Shown: piece after piece, positions 5,915 through 11,559 of the stretch | Layout: every line of letters begins with the position of its first letter | Numbering within the stretch: the stretch's first letter is position 1 | DNA from: an uncultured Blautia sp. | GTDB lineage: Bacteria; Bacillota; Clostridia; Lachnospirales; Lachnospiraceae | Reading direction: 5' to 3' | NCBI GenBank assembly: GCA_934373235.1 | Contig: CAKROW010000073.1 | Span: 1 to 12,125 of the forward strand | DNA: 12,125 nt | The notes under the pieces: model-generated | What the model was told of the DNA's origin: nothing | Seen by the model: the letters and a program-made list of their open reading frames with translations, nothing else | Databases searched by the model: none | Translations under genes and position numbers: made by a program

Positions 5915-7456
5915 ATGAGCAAAAAACCAACAGTATTAATGATCCTTGACGGCTACGGACTTAATGACAGACATGACGGAAACGCTGTATACGAGGCTAA
6001 GACACCGGTAATGGACAGCCTTATGAAGGACTATCCTTTTGTAAAGGGGAATGCCAGCGGACTTGCAGTAGGTCTTCCGGACGGACAGATGGGTAACTCT
6101 GAGGTAGGACATATGAACATGGGCGCAGGCCGCATTGTATACCAGGAGCTTACCAGAATCACAAAAGAGATCCAGGATGGGGATTTCTTTAAGAACGAGG
6201 CTCTTCTTGCAGCTATGAAGAATGCCAGGGAGAACGATTCCGCGATCCATTTCATGGGACTTCTCTCTGATGGTGGCGTACACAGCCATAACACACATCT
6301 CTACGGACTTCTTGAGATGGCAAAGAGAGAGGGACTTAAGAAAGTTTATGTACACTGTTTCCTTGACGGACGTGACACACCGCCTGCATCCGGTAAGGAA
6401 TTTGTAGAGCAGCTTGAAGCTAAGATGAAAGAGATCGGTGTCGGTGAGATCGGTGTGATCTCCGGACGTTATTATGCAATGGACCGTGATAACCGCTGGG
6501 ATCGTGTAGAGCTGGCATACAAGGCTCTGACACAGGGCGAGGGTGTTAAGGCAACAGATGCAGCAGAGGCAGTACAGGCTTCCTATGATAACGACAAGAC
6601 AGATGAGTTTGTTCTTCCTACTGTTATCGAGAAAAACGGCAAACCGGTTGCAACTGTTTCTGACAAGGATTCCGTTGTATTCTTCAACTTCCGTCCTGAC
6701 CGTGCAAGAGAGATCACAAGAGCATTCTGTGATGATGATTTCAAAGGCTTTGAGAGAGACAGGAAGCTGGATACCACATTCGTATGCTTCACAGAGTATG
6801 ATGATACCATCCAGAACAAGCTGGTAGCTTTCCATAAGGTACAGCTTCACAACACATTTGGTGAGTATCTTGCAGCACATGATATGACTCAGGCACGTAT
6901 CGCCGAGACAGAGAAGTATGCACATGTAACTTTCTTCTTCAACGGTGGCGTTGAGGAGCCGAACAAGGGTGAGGACAGGATCCTTGTAAAGTCCCCGAAG
7001 GTTCCGACTTATGATATGCAGCCGGAGATGAGCGCACCGGAGGTTTGTGAGAAGCTTGTGGATGCGATCAGATCTCAGAAATACGATGTGATCATCATTA
7101 ACTTTGCAAACCCGGATATGGTTGGACATACAGGTGTTGAGGCAGCAGCGATCAAGGCAGTTGAGACAGTTGATGAGTGTGTAGGCAAGGCTGTAGAGGC
7201 GATCAGGGAAGTTGATGGACAGCTTTTCATCTGCGCTGACCACGGTAATGCAGAGCAGCTTATCAACTATGAGACAGGAGAGCCATGGACAGCTCATACA
7301 ACCAATCCTGTACCGTTTATCCTTGTAAACGCAGATCCGAAATACACACTTCGTGAGGACGGATGCCTTGCAGATATCGTTCCTACACTGATCCAGCTCA
7401 TGGGTATGGAGCAGCCGGAGGAAATGACAGGCAAGTCTCTTCTTGTTGAAAAATAA
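5915..7456 (+). CDS. gpmI: 2,3-bisphosphoglycerate-independent phosphoglycerate mutase
   Basis: A 513-residue, two-metal enzyme of the alkaline-phosphatase superfamily that converts 3-phosphoglycerate to 2-phosphoglycerate via a phosphoserine. The metal and catalytic residues fall where the family has them: Asp12 (LDGYG), nucleophile Ser62 (GQMGNSEVGHMNMGAGR), His123 (DGGVHSH), the phosphoglycerate-site segments DGRDTPP (151-157) and FRPDRAREI (259-267), Lys334 (EKYAHVTFFFNGG), Asp401 and His405 (NPDMVGHTG), Asp442-His443 (ADHGN) and His461. The frame is open to a GTG at 5870, but that has no usable ribosome site; AAGGG at 5903-5907 supports ATG 5915. It completes the lower-glycolysis set with gap, pgk and tpiA but is separated from them by unrelated genes and has its own promoter and terminator. 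Confidence 0.98.
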   Translation: MSKKPTVLMILDGYGLNDRHDGNAVYEAKTPVMDSLMKDYPFVKGNASGLAVGLPDGQMGNSEVGHMNMGAGRIVYQELTRITKEIQDGDFFKNEALLAAMKNARENDSAIHFMGLLSDGGVHSHNTHLYGLLEMAKREGLKKVYVHCFLDGRDTPPASGKEFVEQLEAKMKEIGVGEIGVISGRYYAMDRDNRWDRVELAYKALTQGEGVKATDAAEAVQASYDNDKTDEFVLPTVIEKNGKPVATVSDKDSVVFFNFRPDRAREITRAFCDDDFKGFERDRKLDTTFVCFTEYDDTIQNKLVAFHKVQLHNTFGEYLAAHDMTQARIAETEKYAHVTFFFNGGVEEPNKGEDRILVKSPKVPTYDMQPEMSAPEVCEKLVDAIRSQKYDVIIINFANPDMVGHTGVEAAAIKAVETVDECVGKAVEAIREVDGQLFICADHGNAEQLINYETGEPWTAHTTNPVPFILVNADPKYTLREDGCLADIVPTLIQLMGMEQPEEMTGKSLLVEK

Positions 7457-7488
7457 AAACTGAAAAGCTAAAAATACAGATCAGACAG

Positions 7489-7535
7489 GTGGGGGAAATT
7501 ATCACAAAAATAATTGTGGAATCCCCCACTTTTTT
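7489..7535 (+). terminator. Intrinsic terminator of gpmI, with a competing fold
   Basis: GTGGGGGA (7489-7496) pairs with TCCCCCAC (7522-7529), followed by six T residues (7530-7535). Inside, AATTAT/ATAATT extends the structure. A second perfect 12 bp pairing, 7499-7510 with 7531-7542, crosses the first and would use up the T-tract; see the findings. Confidence 0.85.
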
Positions 7536-7576
7536 GTGATAACAGAGAAGATAAAAATATGGCCGGATTTAACCAA

Positions 7577-7597
7577 ATTACCACTTGAAATGGTAAT
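7577..7597. promoter_or_regulatory. Operator-like dyad over the -35 box of the MATE promoter
   Basis: ATTACCA (7577-7583), seven bases, TGGTAAT (7591-7597): a perfect 7 bp inverted repeat. The seven central bases contain the start of the TTGAAA -35 box, so a bound dimer would block RNA polymerase. The regulator is not recognisable from the site alone. Confidence 0.55.
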
Positions 7598-7613
7598 ATT
7601 TTTCAACTATAAT
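7585..7613 (+). promoter_or_regulatory. Sigma-A promoter of the MATE gene
   Basis: TTGAAA (7585-7590), a 17 bp spacer, and a perfect TATAAT (7608-7613). The start is near 7620, 44 bases before the ATG at 7664. This is one of the best promoters in the window. Confidence 0.8.
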
Positions 7614-7663
7614 CCCTCTGACACCAAAAAAAGATGACACAATTATGGGGGAGTTAAAGCAAA

Positions 7664-9007
7664 ATGAAAACAGATATGACAACGGGCAAACCAATGAAGG
7701 TGCTGCTGGAATTTACGCTTCCTGTATTTATCGGAAATGTATTTCAGCAGTTTTATAATATGGTGGATGCAGTTGTAGTGGGAAAATTTGTTGGAACGAA
7801 AGCTCTGGCAGCAGTAGGTTCCACAGGAACCATTTCTTTTCTTATCATCGGTTTTCTTCTGGGGATCACAGCAGGATTTACAGTACTGACAGCCCAGAAG
7901 TACGGTGCGGGAAAAATGGACGAAATGCGTCAGACCGTGGGAAATGCCCTGCTTCTGACTGTGATCGTATCAATAGTGATGACAGTGGTGAGTATGGTGG
8001 GAATGCATTCCCTTCTGAAACTGATGAACACACCGGAGGACATTTTCAGGGATGCATATGGGTATATTATGATCATCTGCGGAGGAATCCTCGCCCAGGC
8101 ATTATACAATATCCTGGCAAGTATCCTCCGTGCTCTTGGAAACAGCAAGGTACCGCTGTACTTCCTGATCCTGTCAGCACTTCTGAATGTGGTGCTGGAT
8201 CTTGTATTTATTATCGTATTTAAGCTTGGGGCACCAGGAGCTGCCTGGGCAACTGTGATCGCGCAGGGCACTTCCGGACTTCTGTGTATTGTTTATATTA
8301 TGAAATGCATCCCGGAACTGCGGCTTACCAGAGACGACTGGAAACTGAGATGGAACCTTGCAGCCAAGCAGATCGGGATCGGTATTCCTATGGGACTGCA
8401 GTATTCCATCACGGCAATAGGAACTATGATGGTGCAGACTGCATTAAATATGCTTGGTTCCTATGCAGTAGCCGCTTTTACAGCAGGAAGCAAGATCGAG
8501 CAGATCTTTACCCAGGCTTATGTTGCCCAGGGAACTGCCAGTGCCACTTACAATGCGCAGAATATCGGAGCCGGAAGGCTTGACAGAGTAAAGAAAGGGT
8601 TCCATGCATCTCACATGATCGGGATTGGATATTCCATAGTGGTGGGAGCAATCCTCTTTACATTTGGAAAATATTTTGCATACCTTTTCATCTCCGATAA
8701 TATCAGTGAGGTACTGCCTATGGTGGATACCTATGTGAAATGTGTGGCAGTGTTCTTTGTCCCACTGTACTTTGTAAATGTACTGAGAAACGGTATCCAG
8801 GGAATGGGATACGGACTTCTGCCTATGATGGCAGGTGTTGCGGAGCTTGCAGGAAGAGGTATCACAGCGCTTGTGGCAGCACAGCACAGCAGCTATATCG
8901 GAACCTGCCTGGCAAGCCCTGTGGCATGGGTCTTTGCTTCATGCCTTCTTGGATTTATGTATATTTTTGTAATGAAAGATATGGCAAAGAAGCTGGCCGT
9001 ATCATAA
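7664..9007 (+). CDS. MATE-family multidrug efflux transporter
   Basis: A 447-residue protein with about twelve hydrophobic helices arranged as two similar halves, the usual size and plan of a MATE (NorM/DinF-type) cation-coupled exporter. Family features include the N-terminal LLEFTLPVFIGNVFQQFYNMVDAVVVGKFVG region (about 14-44), ALAAVGSTGTISFLIIGFLLG (47-67), a helix with ILRALGNSK (about 164-172), GAPGAAWATVIAQ (about 189-201), and in the second half GMGYGLLPMMAGVAELAGRG. It exports organic cations, drugs or metabolites across the cell membrane; the substrate cannot be told from sequence. GGGGGAG at 7647-7653 precedes ATG 7664. It is monocistronic or nearly so, with its own promoter and an overlapping operator-like dyad that suggests inducible control. 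No regulator gene lies next to it. Confidence 0.93.
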   Translation: MKTDMTTGKPMKVLLEFTLPVFIGNVFQQFYNMVDAVVVGKFVGTKALAAVGSTGTISFLIIGFLLGITAGFTVLTAQKYGAGKMDEMRQTVGNALLLTVIVSIVMTVVSMVGMHSLLKLMNTPEDIFRDAYGYIMIICGGILAQALYNILASILRALGNSKVPLYFLILSALLNVVLDLVFIIVFKLGAPGAAWATVIAQGTSGLLCIVYIMKCIPELRLTRDDWKLRWNLAAKQIGIGIPMGLQYSITAIGTMMVQTALNMLGSYAVAAFTAGSKIEQIFTQAYVAQGTASATYNAQNIGAGRLDRVKKGFHASHMIGIGYSIVVGAILFTFGKYFAYLFISDNISEVLPMVDTYVKCVAVFFVPLYFVNVLRNGIQGMGYGLLPMMAGVAELAGRGITALVAAQHSSYIGTCLASPVAWVFASCLLGFMYIFVMKDMAKKLAVS

Positions 9008-9054
9008 ATAAGTTGTGAAAAAAACTTAAATTAAGATGCAAAATAAGGAAAGTA

Positions 9055-9063
9055 TGTTATAAT
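9055..9063 (+). promoter_or_regulatory. Extended -10 promoter of the transpeptidase operon
   Basis: TGT followed by a perfect TATAAT (9058-9063) makes an extended -10 element. No good -35 hexamer lies 16-18 bp upstream. The start would be near 9070, about 38 bases before the ATG at 9108. Confidence 0.55.
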
Positions 9064-9107
9064 GAGGGAGCTGGCAGTAACCAGATAAAACATTGAGGTG
9101 AAAATAA

Positions 9108-10742
9108 ATGAGCAACGAGGAGAAAAAGGACATCGAAGACAAGATCAACCGTGCGATGGATAAGATCGTCAGTGATACTGTCGGAGATGCCTGCAACGAG
9201 AGGGGAGCAGACCCTTCACCTTCCCGCAGGTCATCCAGAGCATCCAAATCTGCACGTCCCAGGAAGATACGGTATGTGCCCATTGATGAATCTGAATTTG
9301 AACCGGTGGTTCTCCCGGAGAAGAAGAAACATAAAGGGCTGAAGGCAGCAGGCCTTGTGGCAGCCATGGCTGTGGTTGTGGCAGGGTGCGCATATGCCGG
9401 AGTATCCTATTATTATAGCGATCACTTTTTTGAAGGGACATATATAAATGGTATAAACAGTTCCAATAAGACGGCATATGAGGTGGAGCAGGAGATGGCA
9501 CAGAAGATGGAGGATTATTCCATACAGATCAGTGCCAGGAACCAGGAACCTCAGAGCATAACAGGATCAGACATCAATTACCGTTATGTTTCAAGTGGCG
9601 AGATCCTTAAACTTCTGAAAGAACAGAAGCCTTACAAATGGATCAAGGGTTTTCTCGGAACCACCAGTTATACAGCGTCGGAACAGACGGATTATGACAA
9701 ATCCCTGCTTGAGAGTCAGGTGAAGAATCTCAACTGCGCTCTTGCAGAAAACCAGGTAGCGCCGGAGGATGCCTATGTGCGGTTTAATGATACGGAGTTT
9801 GAGATCGTACCTGAGACAGAGGGCAGCGAGCTTAAGGTAAAGGAAGCGTACCGTCTGATCAGTGAGGCCATCTCTGAGGACAAATCCCAGGTGGATCTTA
9901 CCAGTGATCCGGATGCCTATGCAACAGCATCAGTCACAAGTGACAGTGCAGAACTTCAGTCTATGGTAGATGCCTATAATAACTTTGCCAGGGCAAGTAT
10001 TACCTATACCTTCGGAGATCAGACAGAGGTACTGGACGGAAGTACCATCAAGACCTGGCTTCAGTTTGATGAAAAAGGCCAGTTGATCCAGGATGATGCG
10101 GGATTTAAGCAGCATATTGCAGACTATGTAGCACAGTTGGCAGCAGCCCATGACACAGTGGGAACTGCGCGTCAGTTCCAGACTACAAGCGGAAGGACCG
10201 TATCAGTATCCGGTTCCGCTTATGGATGGAAGATCGACCAGGCTTCTGAAGTGGAGCAGCTTTCTCAGGAGATCCAGTCCGGAACCCAGACAACCAGGGA
10301 GCCGGTATATTCCATGCGTGCCAATGCCTACGGAAGCAATGATATCGGAAGCACCTATATAGAAGTGGACCTTACGGAACAGCATATGTGGTATTATCAG
10401 AACGGAAGTGTGATCTTTGAGTCTGATATCGTTTCCGGCCTTGCCGGTGATCCGGAGCGGCGTACACCGGAGGGAATCTACACACTCTATTATAAAAAGA
10501 GCCCGGATGTGCTCCGTGGAGCCAAGAAGGCAGATGGAACCTATGAGTATGAGACAGAAGTAACATACTGGATGCCATTTAACGGTGGAATCGGTTTCCA
10601 CGATGCAGACTGGCAGCCGTATTTCGGCGGTGACCGTTATCTTACAGGCGGTTCCCACGGCTGTATCAATATGCCGCCGGAGAATGCAGAAGAGCTTTAC
10701 AACATTATTCAGTATGATGTGCCGATCATCTGCTTCTACTAA
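9108..10742 (+). CDS. Membrane-anchored L,D-transpeptidase (YkuD domain)
   Basis: A 544-residue cell-wall enzyme that should form or remodel peptidoglycan cross-links by L,D-transpeptidation. Residues 1-77 are a charged cytosolic tail with a Ser/Arg/Lys-rich stretch (38-55). One membrane helix follows (about 78-101), then an extracellular part. FFEGTYINGINSSNKTAYEVEQ (107-128) and the region to about 400 fit the putative peptidoglycan-binding domains (PF12229 type) usual upstream of YkuD in clostridia. The YkuD domain spans about 416-544: STYIEVDLTEQHMWYY, then His498 (GFHDA) and GSHGCINMP with His517 and nucleophile Cys519. GAGGTG at 9095-9100 supports ATG 9108. The next gene starts 12 bases after its stop. 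The long cytosolic tail is the only odd feature. Confidence 0.93.
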   Translation: MSNEEKKDIEDKINRAMDKIVSDTVGDACNERGADPSPSRRSSRASKSARPRKIRYVPIDESEFEPVVLPEKKKHKGLKAAGLVAAMAVVVAGCAYAGVSYYYSDHFFEGTYINGINSSNKTAYEVEQEMAQKMEDYSIQISARNQEPQSITGSDINYRYVSSGEILKLLKEQKPYKWIKGFLGTTSYTASEQTDYDKSLLESQVKNLNCALAENQVAPEDAYVRFNDTEFEIVPETEGSELKVKEAYRLISEAISEDKSQVDLTSDPDAYATASVTSDSAELQSMVDAYNNFARASITYTFGDQTEVLDGSTIKTWLQFDEKGQLIQDDAGFKQHIADYVAQLAAAHDTVGTARQFQTTSGRTVSVSGSAYGWKIDQASEVEQLSQEIQSGTQTTREPVYSMRANAYGSNDIGSTYIEVDLTEQHMWYYQNGSVIFESDIVSGLAGDPERRTPEGIYTLYYKKSPDVLRGAKKADGTYEYETEVTYWMPFNGGIGFHDADWQPYFGGDRYLTGGSHGCINMPPENAEELYNIIQYDVPIICFY

Positions 10743-10754
10743 AGAGGAGGAAAA

Positions 10755-11063
10755 ATGGATCAGACAATAGGATATGTTATTACAATAGGAGCTTTGATCA
10801 TGGGTGTCATGTTCCTGACCGGACACGGCGGAATCTTTATGAAGGGTGGAAATGAAAAGGCCCGCGCAGAAAGATACGACATGAAAAAAGTGGAGAAATA
10901 CTCAGGAATCTATCTTCTTGCCCTTGGTGTGGGCAGTGGAGCAGACCTTTTTGTCAGCGGCCTGACCGAAGAGATCGCGTACCTGGTCTATGTGATCGTG
11001 ATCAGTGTTATATATGTTGCAGCAATGAAAGTGAAATGTACCAGAAAAGAGTATAAGAAGTAA
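10755..11063 (+). CDS. DUF3784-like small membrane protein
   Basis: A 102-residue protein with three hydrophobic segments: about 5-23 (IGYVITIGALIMGVMFLTG), 50-68 (SGIYLLALGVGSGADLFVS) and 73-92 (EIAYLVYVIVISVIYVAAMK). A charged loop, KARAERYDMKKVEKYSG, joins the first two. The Gly-rich first turn, the YDxKKVxKYxG loop and the overall size resemble the DUF3784 family, whose function is unknown. AGGAGG at 10745-10750 precedes the ATG, which lies 12 bases after the transpeptidase stop. The two genes thus share one transcript that ends at the terminator at 11081-11138. A role at the envelope is inferred from location only. Confidence 0.75.
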   Translation: MDQTIGYVITIGALIMGVMFLTGHGGIFMKGGNEKARAERYDMKKVEKYSGIYLLALGVGSGADLFVSGLTEEIAYLVYVIVISVIYVAAMKVKCTRKEYKK

Positions 11064-11080
11064 TCACAGAACAAAATAAT

Positions 11081-11138
11081 AAGCCCATCACCCGGGAACA
11101 TATCAGAATGTGGTATGTACCGGGGGATGGGCTTTTTT
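11081..11138 (+). terminator. Intrinsic terminator of the transpeptidase operon
   Basis: A 15-base arm (11081-11095) pairs with 11120-11134 with one mismatch; the ACATA/TATGT part of the loop can also pair. Six T residues follow (11133-11138). On the minus strand the same stem is followed only by a broken T-rich stretch, so it may also slow leftward transcription from the promoter at 11197-11225. Its T-tract touches the left inverted repeat. Confidence 0.9.
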
Positions 11139-11171
11139 GTCGTAAAATAGCTACATAAGCGACAGCAATCT
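11138..11171 (+). repeat. Left inverted-repeat arm
   Basis: This 34-base arm matches the reverse complement of 11504-11537 at 31 positions. The inner 26 bases (11146-11171) match perfectly; the three mismatches are at 11143-11145. It contains the self-complementary TAGCTA and TAAGCGACAG. Just inside the arm, ACAGCA (11162-11167) and TGCTGT (11171-11176) form a further small hairpin. Confidence 0.95.
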
Positions 11172-11196
11172 GCTGTTGATTTTTCAATCATTTGTA

Positions 11197-11225
11197 ATGA
11201 TATCATCCACATTTGGCATTGTCAA
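11197..11225 (-). promoter_or_regulatory. Strong sigma-A promoter inside the inverted-repeat segment, pointing left
   Basis: Read on the minus strand: a perfect TTGACA (plus 11220-11225), a 17 bp spacer, and an extended -10 of TGA-TATCAT (TATCAT at 11197-11202, five of six). The start would be near 11190. It now points away from the TnpB-like gene. Inversion between the arms would place it about 60-70 bases upstream of the ATG at 11560, pointing at the gene. Confidence 0.7.
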
Positions 11226-11354
11226 GATATTGGATGTACGTTTCATTAAGTCAAAATTCATTGAATTATCGTGAAATCAGATGATTTTTCTAAAAAATCA
11301 AACACAATACCAGGTCTTATCTTATATCTATAAACCAAAAATGAAATCCGAATG

Positions 11355-11387
11355 AAAAAATGGTCACTGTTAGTGGTCATTTTTTTT
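11355..11387 (+). terminator. Intrinsic terminator inside the inverted-repeat segment
   Basis: Six A residues plus UGGUCAC (11355-11367) pair with GUGGUCA plus U residues (11373-11385) around a 5 nt loop, followed by more T (eight in all, 11380-11387). Two pairs are G-U wobbles, so the stem is complete only in plus-strand RNA. It would block transcription toward the gene at 11560 in the present orientation. Confidence 0.65.
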
Positions 11388-11503
11388 GACTAAAATCCCT
11401 TGAATTCAACAAAAAAATCAAATTCCGAATAATTTTAAATGGTCGTATAAGCCGGCGTATGGTCAGTACATCTCTGAAAAATCCTTTATATAACAGGCCT
11501 CTG

Positions 11504-11537
11504 AGATTGCTGTCGCTTATGTAGCTATTAAGCGACA
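11504..11537 (-). repeat. Right inverted-repeat arm, itself palindromic
   Basis: Reverse complement of the left arm (26 bp perfect, 31 of 34 overall). Unlike the left arm it is also a strong palindrome: TGTCGCTTA (11511-11519) and TAAGCGACA (11529-11537) form a perfect 9 bp stem with a 9-base loop containing TAGCTA. It lies 22 bases before the TnpB-like ATG. Confidence 0.95.
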
Positions 11538-11559
11538 GACAGCAGCAGAAAGTGGTGCA

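Larger units (their letters stand above)
11138..11537. other. 400 bp segment bounded by inverted repeats: candidate invertible promoter
   Basis: This is the only long stretch without a gene. It is AT-rich, with no credible ORF. It holds, left to right: the left arm, a strong minus-strand promoter (11197-11225), small AT-rich dyads such as TGATTTTT/AAAAATCA (11282-11300), a plus-strand terminator (11355-11387), a palindrome TTGAATTCAA (11400-11409), two ATGGTC words 20 bp apart (11439 and 11459), and the right arm. I find no good plus-strand promoter in it. Arms, orientation-specific promoter and terminator fit a DNA-inversion switch upstream of the gene at 11560. No recombinase gene is in the window. 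A MITE or transposon-end relic is possible; no clear target-site duplication is seen at the flanks. Confidence 0.55.

Noticed and set aside
5936..7297. 453-codon minus-strand frame across gpmI, and similar ones at 4345-5319 and 10203-10826
   Set aside because: Shadows of gpmI, hom and the transpeptidase. The translated products are low-complexity Cys/Leu/Ser mixtures without recognisable domains.
9378..9389. Lipobox-like VAGC around Cys94 of the L,D-transpeptidase
   Set aside because: It lies inside the membrane helix, more than 90 residues from the N-terminus, and is followed by more hydrophobic residues; a signal anchor fits better than a lipoprotein signal.
10988..11212. 74-codon minus-strand frame across the end of the DUF3784-like gene
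   Set aside because: It runs through a terminator and the repeat arm, lacks a ribosome site and has no family features; only its first part is noted as a leader curiosity after inversion.
11355..11465. Repeated TGGTC words as a CRISPR-like or iteron array
   Set aside because: The units are only 5-6 bases and irregularly spaced; two belong to the terminator stem. Only the 20 bp-spaced ATGGTC pair at 11439 and 11459 is worth a note.
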